This document shows positions 14,601 to 24,918 of a stretch of 64,000 nucleotides of DNA, piece by piece; the first letter of the stretch is position 1; every line of letters starts with the position of its first letter. The stretch is taken from NCBI GenBank assembly GCA_905182995.1, contig CAJJDP010000079.1, forward strand, positions 261,893-325,892, in the 5' to 3' direction. Source of the stretch: Paramecium octaurelia (Eukaryota; Ciliophora; Oligohymenophorea; Peniculida; Parameciidae). A program made the translations under genes and the position numbers. Under the pieces are notes generated by a model. That model did not search any database. It was not told the origin of the DNA and saw nothing but the letters and a program-made list of their open reading frames with translations.

Positions 14601-14788
14601 GGAATTTGATCTTATCTCTTTTATGCTTTTCGATCCAATCTTCTATTAGGTAAACGAGGATTTGGATCGGTGGATCTCAAATCAAGAAAATCATTCAAAG
14701 AACCAACATCCAAATCCAAATTTTTTGCTATTTTCTCATCTTTCAATGATTCTTAGACTGTAAATATTTCACCTATTTCGAATATCAT
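11603..14788 (-). CDS. Leucine-rich repeat plus coiled-coil protein
   Basis: Start MIFEIGEIFTVQESLKD at 14788; end ...TANPQTTNKL with TGA at 11603-11605. The middle third carries LRR units with LxxLxLxxN spacing, for example LVQTNIQEIDLSNNLLDHHA and the preceding LKILKMSDMM. The C-terminal ~400 residues are rich in K/E/Q and read as long coiled coil (runs such as KSNEIMDKIEKNKILEEK). No catalytic motif was seen. Such LRR/coiled-coil proteins are common in ciliary and cortical structures, but the role here is unknown. At least one small intron is needed near 13055-13090, where an in-frame TGA sits inside a GT-AG pair. Only 25 bp separate it from the upstream co-oriented gene. Confidence 0.75.
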
Positions 14789-14813
14789 TATATAAATATT
14801 ATTTATTATATTT

Positions 14814-15977
14814 TCATAAGTTTATGATTTTTAACTATAATGAGATTTCATCCAAACTCATCTGATTTGATTATCCTTTATCGAAGAATTTTCTCATTAT
14901 TATTTCTCTCTCAAAATCATGATTACAATCAAAATCTTAGAAATTTAGTTAATCAATATTCTCTTAATTCTCCTTTATTAATTATTTCTTTCTTTTTTAA
15001 TCTTCTTCAAATTGGGATTTCACTTTCTATTTAATTGCATTTCTTTGATATTCATCTATGACTGAGCTATTGATTTTCAATTTAAATTCATATCTAGGTT
15101 CAAAGGTCTCCATTATCTATTTTGCTCTTTAATACTCACAAAAGGCTTCATAGATATGTAAATTATTCTCTTTTAATATAAGTACCTCTAATTCTTACTT
15201 TAAAAAGGATTAGAAATAAAAGAGATCCTAATAAATCAATAATTAATAAGGTCTATACAATTTTTATGGACATTATAATAATTTTAATCCCATTTACATT
15301 ACATTCTATATCTTATATATCCAAATGAAATCCTACTCATCCTCTGGATATTGTAATTTTCTACTACTTTAATAAATCTATTAATTGATCGATAACTTTT
15401 AGAGAAATGAATAATAAATAATACAAAACATTTTTGGTTTCAAATTATGAGAATCTGCATTATTAGCAGCCTCAGTATTGATAATTGGATTTTACAATTT
15501 TTGATTCATTTCAATTCTTGCTTTTCTTTTATCTTCTATTTTTTCTACTTTAGTTTAATTTTATTGTTATTAAATATACTATGATTATTATTATTAAGGT
15601 AAATAACTATTTGTGGATTGTTCAGTAATCATCCTCTCAATTTAAATGAAACTTTCTCTATTTTCGGTCATCAATCTATCTAACCAATAAATTGGAACTT
15701 ATCTTAACTAGTCACAAATGTCATCATTTGAAATGTTTGAATGAATTACTAACAATAAATTTAATAAGTGTTCTGGTTTTGGATCCATAGTCACAAGTGC
15801 TTCCCGCTATCTTAACATTGTAAAAATTGCCACTGGTTGATTGCACAGTAGTTAATTGAAACCTTTGATTGCCACTTGGAGCTCATTCGTTGTTGTAGGT
15901 TTCAAGAGCTTTTAAAGAGTGGATTAAACATCATCCTTTGATTTAAACAGACTTGTAAATTTTTAGAGTAACGACAT
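14814..15977 (-). CDS. Hypothetical protein, 387 aa, intronless
   Basis: A single uninterrupted TGA-only frame of 388 codons from MSLLQKFTSLFKSKDDVQ (15977) to ...ISLQLKIINL (TGA 14814-14816). The N-terminal ~110 residues look helical and globular (NQLLCNQPVAIFTMLRQR). A Gln-rich stretch encoded by TAA repeats lies near 15600-15540. The C-terminal third is charged and probably coiled coil (KSQFEEDQKRKKQLIKENQ). No family was recognised. It is tightly spaced between co-oriented neighbours: 25 bp to the next gene and 28 bp from the stop of the upstream one. Confidence 0.7.
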
Positions 15978-16005
15978 TTATTATTAATAAATTAATACTT
16001 TGCAA

Positions 16006-16637
16006 TCATTTTTTATTATATTGAGCGAAAACCTAATCTAATATTTGATGTAAATTAATATCTTCTATAATACACAAACTATTGAAGATATCCTAATTCT
16101 AATTTATTAAATTATGCACGTGGTTGTTGTAAGTATAAATTTTACTTAATATTAGAATCTATTACTTGCAATAAAATTCAATTTTAAAAGAAAAAATTAG
16201 AGAGATAGTAAAATATAAAACCAAATTTTTAGAATTGCACAAGTTTTTAAGGATGAATGTATTCTTCCTTAAAATACTTATGATCTGAATAATTTAGACA
16301 ATAAAAACAGAATGGTTATTTCTATCTTAAAAATATGTAATTGTAAATTTTAGCATAGAGCGATGCTGATTTTCAAACTTAAGAAAAAATATTTAATTTG
16401 CTATATCATAATTGCAATAGAATATTAATCTTTCAGCACTAAATCAAGTAAGAAATCCTATAAAGGGTATCTTCTTTATACATATATTATTTGGATAAAA
16501 ATTTCATTAATTGAACTGTCGAATTCATCACACTTGCTTTTATTTGATAGATTTTTATTGAATGGATTAAAGCTATTAATGAACTAATAAAATGCTTATT
16601 CTTGATCAAGTTATTTACTTTAATTTTACAAAATCAT
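16006..16637 (-). CDS. Hypothetical protein, exon structure unresolved
   Basis: The C-terminal part reads well in one frame, ...QNQDIFNSLCIIEDINLHQ...VFAQYNKK with TGA at 16006-16008, just 28 bp before the next gene's ATG. Upstream, an ATG at 16637 (MILQNQSKQLDQEQAF) opens a different TGA-free frame containing plausible protein (NKSKCDEFDSSINEIF). A 24-nt GT-AG candidate follows it but keeps frame, so I could not find the intron that joins the two frames. Either an intron with an unusual site or a frameshift is present. Function unknown. Confidence 0.4.
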
Positions 16638-17486
16638 AACAGCTCTCACGATGGATATTAAAATATTAGCAATTATATCTAAATAAATTTTAACATTAAC
16701 ATTTTAGAAATTTTAGAAAACATTACTTATTTAGATCCTAAAAGGGTGATGTCAGAATTTATCTCTATATTTACCTTTAAATTAATTACTATTAAGAATG
16801 CTAATTTAATATTTAAATTTGATATAATAAATTGATATAGTTTAACAAATTAATATTGAAATCAGAAAATTTATTCTTTGTATAAAAAATATGAATAAAT
16901 TCATTATTTATAATCTATTTATACAACATTTAGTAAACATTAGTATCTCTAATGAGATAATCTCAACGTGATGATTCTAATCCATAAACAAGTATTTCAT
17001 CTTCTCATTCCGATTAAAATTACAATTATTTGTTGTAAAGACAAACAATTTATTAGCTAATTCCACTAATATTAATGTCACTAATACACTAATATAAAGT
17101 TATTCCTAATAAATGTTATTGTCATCATATAGAGTTGAGGAGAAGATCAAAAATGATGGAGCTTATACGGTAATTATAAAGAATTAAGAAATGTTGTCTA
17201 AACACTTTATAAATAATTGATAAATGAGAAGCAAATTATTTGCTAAGAAACTTAATCTCAAGTTATTCATCTTGATAGATTAGAACTTATTCTAAGCATA
17301 GAATAGAAGTTCTTAATTTAATAAAGTTAGTGTAAACTAAATAATTAGACAAAGCTAGACTAGCTACTTAATAAGCTAAAGTATTCCAAATCTAAGTTAT
17401 TGTAAAATGGGTGTTGAATTATAAAGTAATTGATATGTATAGGTTGCATAAACAATAATATTTATAAAAAATAGAATAATTAAATT
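16638..17486. other. Gene-poor stretch with one short open frame
   Basis: A/T-rich, with frequent TGA in most frames. One plus-strand frame, 17224-17433, is open for 70 codons (MRSKLFAKKLNLKLFILIDQ to ...MGVELQSN), and a 50-codon frame precedes it. Neither resembles a known family and they may be chance; no confident gene is called. The right end should hold the promoter of the WD40 gene. Confidence 0.4.
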
Positions 17487-18694
17487 ATGTCTTACGGAAA
17501 TAAGATAATACCAAGTGTTCCTAAATTTACAGAGTTCAAAGATTACACTTCTAGTCAAGTTTTACAGATGCATACTCCCCATTTATTATAGAAATCGCAT
17601 AAATAAGATCTAGTCTTATCATCTGATTATTCAATGGAAGTAGAACCCTCCAAAAAGTATACATTATAATCTGCTCATTTACAATTAACAGGTAAATTGG
17701 ATGTATATTAAAGGACACCAGAGTGAGGTGTATAGCGTAAAATACTCTCCAAATGGTGAATATCTCATAACAGCTGGATTTGATAAGAAAATTTTAATTT
17801 GGGATATTTATAATAATTGCACTAATATAGGTATTTTGGGTAGTCATAAAAATGCAATTCTTGATATTGCTTGGTAATATGATGGAGTGAGATTATTCAC
17901 AGCATCAGCTGACAAGACTGTATAAATTTGGGATATGGAAACATATTTACCTTTAAAAAAATTAAAAGGACATTAAAGTTATGTTAATTGTTGTTTTCCT
18001 TCAAAAAGAGGTTAAGATCTATTAGCGACTGGAGGTGACGAAGGCTATACTAAAGTGTGGGATTTAAGAACAAGAAAATTAGCATTTGAAATTCAAGGCA
18101 AAGTATATTTCATTTTTTAATATACCTCAGTATCCTATTACCAGTGTTTGTTTCACTGAAAATGGAGAGAGACTCTACACTGGTTGTTTAGACAATGTTA
18201 TTAGATGTTATGATGTCAGAAAATAGGAGATTGAATACACTTTGGATAACCATACAGATACTGTTACAGGATTAGCAATTAGCAATGACGGATCTTATTT
18301 ATTGAGTAATTCAATGGATATGACAGTTAGAACCTTTGACATCAGGTAAATTGTTAATATAAATAAAGACCTTATGTTCAGGGAAAGAATAGGTAAGTTA
18401 GGGTATTTACAGGAGCTACAGCAAATACAGCGGAAAAGAATTTATTAAGATGTGCATGGAGTCATGATGATTCTTATGTTTCTGCAGGGTCTGCTGATAA
18501 GAGTGTGTATATTTGGGATTTTAACTCAAAAAAAGTGATCCATAAATTGGGAGGCCATTAAGGAACTGTAATTACTTATTTAATATTTAAATTAGGTTAA
18601 TGAAACCGCCTTTAGTCCAAAAGATAAATTGATAGCTTCAGCTAGTAATGATAAAACAGTAATTATTGGAGAAATCCCAGAAGTAACTTTGTGA
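17487..18694 (+). CDS. SNRNP40: U5 snRNP 40 kDa WD40 protein (SNRNP40/Cwf17 family)
   Basis: WD40 beta-propeller of the U5 snRNP, bound to Prp8 in the spliceosome (family knowledge). Repeats are visible as GH...WD units: LTGHQSEVYSVKYSPNGEYL, ...ADKTVQIWDMETYLPLKK, LKGHQSYVNCCFP, ...GYTKVWDLRTRKL, ...VSAGSADKSVYIWDF and a last ...GGHQGTVNETAFSP. The EKNLLRCAWS segment and the terminal ASNDKTVIIGEI match SNRNP40 specifically. Four introns: 17692-17713, 18103-18130, 18346-18368 and 18568-18595. A fifth candidate near 18393-18412 is rejected because reading through its TAA as Gln gives the conserved VFTG...NLLRC. Spliced length is 369 codons, normal for the family. TGA at 18692-18694. Confidence 0.93.
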
Positions 18695-19228
18695 TGAATT
18701 ATTCAGAAATTTAATTCTAAAATATTTAAATATACTCCCTAATTGATATTTCATTTTCAAAGTATTTTCTTCATTACTTAATAAAGTAAATATTGAAAAT
18801 TTTTGAAAATTTTAGGTTAAATTTGTATAATTTATCAAATCATGGTTTGGAACATAAATATTTATGTAAATTATTAAAATGTAATTATATGTATATCAAT
18901 TGCTGTTTAATCGATTGAGGATTATTAATCAACAGTATTATCATAATAATAAAAGGCTAAAGATATATATGATTTAAATATATTCACAAAACAACCCTAA
19001 AAAATAGAATTTATTAAGATGCTATATGGATTAACTCTAATTGTAATTAGGCACTGATTATATTGGATCTTACCTTATTTAGTAATTTGAAATTAAAAAA
19101 AATTTAAAGAAATTTGATTTAAAATTTTGTGAAATTTGAATGTTCTCTAGATTGAAGTGAGTAGGTTAGCCCATTTAATTAGAATTGTTTGCTTAATGTA
19201 CATTTATATAAATTGTTTTTATTTTAAG
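18695..19228. other. Intergenic stretch, one weak short frame
   Basis: A/T-rich spacer between the 3' end of the WD40 gene and the 3' end of RPS16. A plus frame 18842-19057 is open for 72 codons (MVWNINIYVNYQNVIICISI, later QQQKAKDIYDLNIFTKQPQK); its second half looks protein-like, but no family or intron support was found. Nothing else seen. Confidence 0.35.
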
Positions 19229-19723
19229 TCATCTATAACTCTTTTATCTTCTGGCACGAGCACCCTTACCACCGAATTTACGTGGTTCACATCTTCTTGG
19301 ATCAGCAACCAAAAGAGTTCTGTCATATTGTAAAAGAAGATCCTTTATTTCTCTCTTTTATGTTTCATCAATGTATTTTTGATAGTATGCTACAATACCC
19401 TTGCTGATTGCCTTAGTCATTAATTAAAATATGCTACCTATCTAATGGCGTAGATCTAAGCAGTTGTACCACCACCTCTAACAGTGACTCTGATATCAAG
19501 TCTACCTGTTCTAACTTATCCTAACAACAAAAGTGGCTCAAGAGCTTTCTGTCTCAAAGGGGCTGGGTTGACTAATTCAATTGGAGCACCATTAACTTTG
19601 ACAATTCCTTGATATTTATTGTTTAATTATACCTTTTCCTTCTCTTACACTAGCGCTGGCAACAGCATTCTTCTTTCTTCCAAAAGTTTAAACAAGTTTT
19701 GGTTTCACACTTGGTGTTGACAT
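19229..19723 (-). CDS. RPS16: 40S ribosomal protein S16 (uS9)
   Basis: Starts [20 protein letters not shown] (ATG at 19723) and ends [16 protein letters not shown] before TGA 19229-19231. The [12 protein letters not shown] start, [15 protein letters not shown] core and basic GGKGARAR tail that reaches the decoding centre are the uS9 signature. Two introns, 19608-19632 (25 nt) and 19412-19437 (26 nt), restore a 147-residue protein, the usual S16 length. Codon choice leans to highly expressed codons compared with neighbours. It is co-oriented with none of its immediate neighbours. Confidence 0.97.
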
Positions 19724-20245
19724 ATCCAATTAAATACTTAAAAAAATATTTAATCAAATTTTCAATTGGTTTTTATATATAATTTAAATTCGAGTAATTA
19801 ATCCATTTACCTCTTCAGTTCGGAAGGAGTGTATTGTAATAATCGTGGTTATTGTATAGTTTTATAAAGATTGCTTGCTTCATTTGTATTGTTTTAGTTT
19901 GAATTAATGACTTTAATGAAATTAAATTAAGATTTGTCTTTCACGTATCGATTTAATACATATTTGGTAAGTTATTCTATCATTAGTTATTGATTGGTGA
20001 ATTGAAAAGTAAGATAAAATTAATGAACAAGTTTATAAAAAGATGATCACCAATCTTAATTTCAGATCTAAGAGTGCAATCAGAATATATAGATGATAAT
20101 GTAATTGTATATTTATAATCGAATTTTATGGCCACATTATTTTGAAGTTATTATCGAATATGTTACAAATGACTTTGCTAATTATTATACAGATATAACC
20201 AAAAATTGGATTAATAAATTAATAATAAACAACGCAAAAGTTTAT
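19724..20245. other. Intergenic spacer with a 9-bp inverted repeat
   Basis: No gene seen on either strand. It contains perfect 9-bp inverted arms GATTGGTGA (19992-20000) and TCACCAATC (20047-20055), separated by 46 bp; their significance is unknown. It should carry the promoters of RPS16 (left) and the malectin-like gene (right). Confidence 0.4.
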
Positions 20246-21321
20246 ATGATTATTTTCTTGATTCTATTTTAGATTTCTTTCAGTAAGTTAATAGCCCCCC
20301 GAAGAGTCACTCATGCTATTGATTGTGGAAATTTCTTAGATACTAGATCGTCTGCAGGCATCAAGTATAAGAGGGTAATTTAATACTTAACACCTTAAGG
20401 ATCATCATTATATCGGATAATCAGAAATAGTGGATTATTATGAAAGAGCTTAGAGAAGAAAGATAAAATTTACAGACGACCAATCCCTTTATCTCACTTA
20501 GAGACAAGGGTAAAGTTTTGCCTATACCATTCCTATAGACAATGAAATTCCTGAGAACCAAACTTATGTTTTAGTTTTGAAATTCGCAGAAGTATTGAGA
20601 TCTAAATATCTAGTTATTTTATGAAGAAAGCAATTCCAGAATCTTTAATGTATTGTTGGGGAAGATGATGATTCTATAAAACATAGACATCTTTCAATTA
20701 GTGGGCACATATACTGCTCATACAGAATATATAGAATTTACCATAGATGAGGGAACAGTCTATTATTAGGGAGAAATCTGTATTGGAGCTTTAAATAACA
20801 GAAATGAATTAGTTGTTGGATTTAGTGCAAGTCAAGATTAAGCAACTATTGCAGCTCTGTTTTTATTCAAAGGTCCTTTAAAAGATACAGATTTTGAAGA
20901 CAAGGAAAGGTTTTAAGAAAGGTGGATTGAGAGAAATACTCCTAGGACTAATGAGGAGATGAAAAAGTAAAATTAAGAAAGAGTCAAAAATATTGAAAAA
21001 GAAATACAAGAGAAATAAAATATTCTCAAAATAAGGGATGGATTTGGTCATGAAATAGAGATAGAAGAAGTTAAATAACCTAAAAAATAAATGGAATGGC
21101 CTTAATTCTCATTTCAATTGTTGTTTATTTTGATTAAAACTCCATTAGGTGCTGTTCTCTTGGTTGGATTTTTGACAGTATCTTTTGTAACCATAAGTTT
21201 TGTATTCTTCGATCCATATGGGTAAAATAAAATTAAACAATAATATTAAGAAATAAGGAAGTTGAGGGAAATCAAATAAACAATAATCCCTAAAAAGTCA
21301 GTTATGCAAAAAACAGATTGA
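20246..21321 (+). CDS. Malectin-domain type I membrane protein
   Basis: N-terminal hydrophobic signal peptide (MIIFLILFQISFSKLI), then a malectin fold: HAIDCGNFLDTRSSAGIKY, YVLVLKFAELFYEESNSRIF, NIDIFQLVG and YIEFTIDEGTVYYQGEICIG. These match the INCGG..., YxLxLxFAEi and RxFdv landmarks of malectin, the ER lectin that binds glucosylated N-glycans. A Lys/Glu-rich stretch follows, then one transmembrane segment (PLGAVLLVGFLTVSFVTISF) and a short basic tail. Introns 20375-20399 and 20592-20613; the second falls inside the FAE-L motif and its removal restores it. Spliced 343 codons with TGA 21319-21321. ER membrane location is inferred. Confidence 0.85.
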
Positions 21322-21417
21322 ATAACATTAAAGAACTTTATTATACTAATAAATCTATTGTATTTTTCTTACTTAGGTTATATAAATTAAATTTGTTATT
21401 TTGCAACATCAATAATT

Positions 21418-21639
21418 ATGAAATCAGTATTATTAATTCAATTTTGTAGTTTAAACATTGCTTAATCTTATTTAAAATTGGATGCTCTTGGTTTGAATTT
21501 CTATAAATATATTTCATTTATTTTAATGCTACATGATATTTTCATAGTGCAATCAAAATTCATGCTCCGAATTACTGAAAATCTAGAATCTTTCATAATT
21601 TCACTCAGTACATCAAAGGGAATGTAAAAATATGAATGA
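21418..21639 (+). CDS. Possible small secreted protein (weak)
   Basis: A 74-codon TGA-only frame starting MKSVLLIQFCSLNIAQ. Its first residues echo the signal peptide of the trichocyst gene 300 bp downstream (MKSILLIALIAVAF), but no similarity continues after that. It could be a small gene, a decayed copy of a matrix-protein 5' end, or chance. The rest of 21322-21945 is A/T-rich and holds nothing else that I can support. Confidence 0.25.
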
Positions 21640-21945
21640 AGTCATAAAATTAATTTTATACTAATTTTAGATTTAGAATTATTTTAAAAATAGAAATCAA
21701 TAGAAAAAGATATTTCTATGAAGATTATCTGGTTGAATATTTGCTATAAATTAACATATAGAGATTTCATTATTTTATGATTTTACTATATTAATCAATG
21801 AGAGAATAATATGAAAACAATAATTTTTATTTTATTATCAAGAAATGAATAGCGTTTTTAATTTGTTTATTAAATTAATGAAGACTAGTCGTTTTTGTTG
21901 TTTAACTATGTGTTTTTTGTATTGATTATTTGCAATAATTTTCTT

Positions 21946-23072
21946 ATGAAATCAATATTGCTGATAGCCTTGATTGCAGTAGCTTTCACAGCTAGAGTGC
22001 AAGAGAGAAATCTTGCAAAAGTCACAACAGACCTTAAGAAGAGCACATACGGAAGTGCATTACTCCACTTAGTAGAACTCCACTCTATGGCTGGAGGACC
22101 CGTCTAAGAGTTGATTGATGCTATTGAAGAGCTTATCAACGATCTTGAAGATGAATTGGAAGAATTAGAATTCAATTTCTAAGTCAGAACCAACGAACAC
22201 AATGCATTAGTGGTTAGCCTTGAATAAGACATCTAAGACGCTGTCATTGGTATTAATTTCCATTAATAAATCTAGACGTCAATAACACACAAGACACATT
22301 AGATAATTTACTATTCCCAAGAAGAGAGTAACTCTAAGTTAGAATTGAACAAATCTAAGAAAACCAAGAGGGCAATAGAAAGAATTACGATGAAGCAATT
22401 CTTGTAAGAGAATAAGAACATGAAGATTTCGAACTCTAAATTGCTGAATTAAATGAAGCAACTGCTGCAGTCGATGATGCTCTTGCTCTTCTTGAGACAC
22501 TCACCAACCCATCATTGTTATAAGTCAAGAGATTCTAAAACTCCTTGAAGAACATCGAATAAAAGATCAAGTCAAGATCCAAGATGGCTCCAATGATTAA
22601 GGCCCTTATTTCATTAGCCTCAAACTAAAACTTCTCTGATCAAGGAATCATTGGTTAAATCGTTGATGCTCTTAACGAATTCAGAAATGCTGTTGTTGAT
22701 TCAATTAATGCTTAAACAGCTGCTGAAGCTTAAGCTTAAGCTGATCACGAGGAATACCTTGAATAATTAGATGAGGAATATGCTGAATTCTAAAGATAAA
22801 TCAATAGAGTCAATGTTGATTTGACAGCCACCAATGGTATAAATCATTTTTGATAAATTATAGAAAAGATCGACTAATTGTCTGAATTCAGAGATTAAAG
22901 AGAGGCCGACAGAAAATAATACACTGCTGAACTTGAATTAGAGAATAACACCTATGCTGAAGAAACCGATACCTACACCAACTTAAAGAATGAATTCACG
23001 AGAGAACTTGGAATCAGTGAATAAGCTTTATCTGTTGTCGAAAGTGCTGATTTCTCAAACATCTAAGTTTGA
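21946..23072 (+). CDS. Trichocyst matrix protein (TMP family), copy 1
   Basis: Secretory protein of the crystalline trichocyst core, released on exocytosis (known in Paramecium). Signal peptide MKSILLIALIAVAFTARV, then an acidic helical protein built of long E/D/A-rich heptads (QELIDAIEELINDLEDELEE) with conserved TMP-type segments such as KMAPMIKALISLAS and QIVDALNEFRNAVVDSINAQ. An ATG at 21895 upstream in frame gives a poor N-terminus; 21946 is preferred because the signal peptide begins there. Introns 22250-22275 and 22837-22863; spliced 358 codons, TGA 23070-23072. Codons are strongly biased (ATC, CTC, GCT, AAG), suggesting high expression. It sits in tandem with a second family member 107 bp downstream. 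Confidence 0.87.
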
Positions 23073-23179
23073 AAGGAATGAATTATTTAGGTTTCTTCTT
23101 AATCAAGCACAAATATTTTTCAATTTTTTTTCTTTTTTTAATCCTATCACAAATTATCGTTTTTAATAATATTAAAAAT

Positions 23180-24346
23180 ATGAAGTTTATAGTCTTAGTA
23201 TGTCTTGCTTTGATAGTCACAGCAAATGACTATGAATTACTTTCTGAATTATCCCAATATGAATTTGGAAAAACAATCATAGCTACAATGCAAATCTCCC
23301 TTTCAAGTGAAGAGTAATTACCATGTAATAATAATTGCATAGCTCAAATATCGATGGAATCGTTCATCAATTGAAATCCATGTAAACTAATGCATAAGGT
23401 GACTTAGAAGAAAATACATAGAATTTGAGACATTAACAAGAACTCTGCAATCTTCGTTTCGATGAAATTTAGGGTGTTATTGATTCAGCTTCAGCCAAAA
23501 AGGCATCAGATGAACAAGTATTCCCACTTAGACAAGAAGAATTGATTGCCAAGAATCAATAACTTAAAGATAAAGTAGGATAAGATTAAAAAATCAAAGA
23601 CAGATTATCTGCTTTAGATAAGACAAGAGAAGAAGATAAAGTATCTATTTTACAATAAATCTCTATAGAAAGCATTTGAAGCGAAATAAACAGAATCTGT
23701 TGAATTTATTTAAGGATTGAAGAAAGCTAAATCAATTGTTTCATAACTCAATAGTTCTTTTATCTAAGCTGCTGATGTTAAGGCTAAATTACATAAACAT
23801 TTGGAATCCTTACACAATAAATAAACACCTTATAATGGACTCGTCAAGATGTTAGTAGCAGCATCAGGAGATGAAAATGTTTCTAAAGTTGTTTAAATTA
23901 TTGATGAATTAATTGAAGTAATCATTCTATTCAATATTTAAAGTCTTTGGAACATTTATAAAAGGTTGGACATCAAGGAGAAAAAGCTAAAGAAGAACTT
24001 TATCTCTTATAAAAAGCCAGATATGAATTAGAGAGTAAAACTCTTGAAACAAGTTTGGCTGATTTGAATGCAGATGCTGAAAAATTGAGATAAAACTTAT
24101 TAGAATTAAAGAATGATATTGAATCTAAAGGATAATTATTAGATGTAAAGAACTAAGAAAAGACTGACTGGTAAAAGACTTGTGATGATGAATTGAAAGG
24201 TCACTAAAATATGAGATAATAAAAGTAAATAATTCCATTTTATCATTAGAAACACTGAGCTTGGAATCATCAACGAATGCATTGAAATTTTCACAAGCAG
24301 ATTCAACGATGGAATTAAGAGTTACATTCAAAAACTAGAAATATGA
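23180..24346 (+). CDS. Trichocyst matrix protein-like, copy 2
   Basis: Signal peptide MKFIVLVCLALIVTAND, then an acidic heptad-rich protein of the same architecture and size as copy 1 (352 versus 357 residues): SNIDGIVHQLKSMQTNAQGD near the start, ...NGLVKMLVAAS... and KVVQIIDELIE in the middle, which parallels the KALISLAS/QIVDALNEF block of copy 1. The tail is CIEIFTSRFNDGIKSYIQ. Four introns: 23314-23342, 23641-23668, 23918-23943, 24225-24249. The first creates SSEDSNIDG and is needed for frame. Codon use is not biased as in copy 1, suggesting lower expression. TGA 24344-24346. Product sits in the trichocyst secretory granule by family inference. Confidence 0.82.
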
Positions 24347-24821
24347 TTCAATATATAAACAAATCAAAACATTATATATTACAATTTATACTCTTGTCTA
24401 AACTAAATATACGATATTTTAAATTATTTTTGGATTATCAGGATTACATAACTACTATTAGTATCATCTATGATATTCATTATTAAAATTATTAATTAGT
24501 GATAAACATTTTTTGTTAACAACTATTCATTTTTTATCTATGAGATTATTATTAGAATCATAATTTATTATATTTAACTAGATGAAAATAACATAATTGC
24601 CATTTAAGTTAAAACTCTTTATTTTGGAATTTTAATTAGAATTGTGCTTCTGATCAATATTAGTTTAATTTTAATGCATTTTTTTATTACAATTACTATT
24701 AAATTATATATAGATAATTTGTAACGAGACTAATCAAACTGGATCATTTCTAAAAAGGGGTTGTTTACAGTATTGGAAAAATTTAATAAATTATTATAAT
24801 GTAGTCGAAAATTTAAATAAA
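24347..24821. other. Intergenic spacer between two 3' ends
   Basis: Very A/T-rich, between the convergent 3' ends of the second trichocyst gene and the selenoprotein gene. No open frame of note and no hairpin other than the SECIS-like element at its right border. Confidence 0.5.
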
Positions 24822-24904
24822 GAAAATATATTTAATTTCAGCTTCCTTTCCACATCTGTTGAACTTTATTTCATATGTAGAAATTCATTTTTAAATGCAT
24901 TTTC
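24822..24904 (-). promoter_or_regulatory. SECIS-like element in the 3' UTR of the selenoprotein gene
   Basis: Read on the minus strand, starting 14 nt after the stop. Helix I: GAAAAT (24904-24899) pairs with ATTTTC (24827-24822) and ATTTA (24896-24892) with TAAAT (24834-24830). Internal loop AAAA/GCTGAAAT. The non-Watson-Crick quartet is UGAA (24887-24884) opposite GGAA (24846-24843), giving tandem G.A pairs as in the UGAN/KGAW rule. Helix II: 9 continuous pairs TTTCTACAT/ATGTGGAAA (24883-24875 with 24855-24847), one A.G mismatch, then two more pairs. Apical loop of 13 nt begins AAA (24871-24869), 12 nt after the quartet, the expected spacing for the unpaired AA. All landmarks of a eukaryotic SECIS are present; it was found by eye, not by folding software. 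Confidence 0.85.
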
Positions 24905-24918
24905 TTTAGAAGAAAACT

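Noticed and set aside
18393-18412. A 20-nt GT-AG intron in the U5 WD40 gene
   Set aside because: Splicing it breaks frame; reading through with TAA as Gln yields the conserved VFTG...EKNLLRC segment.
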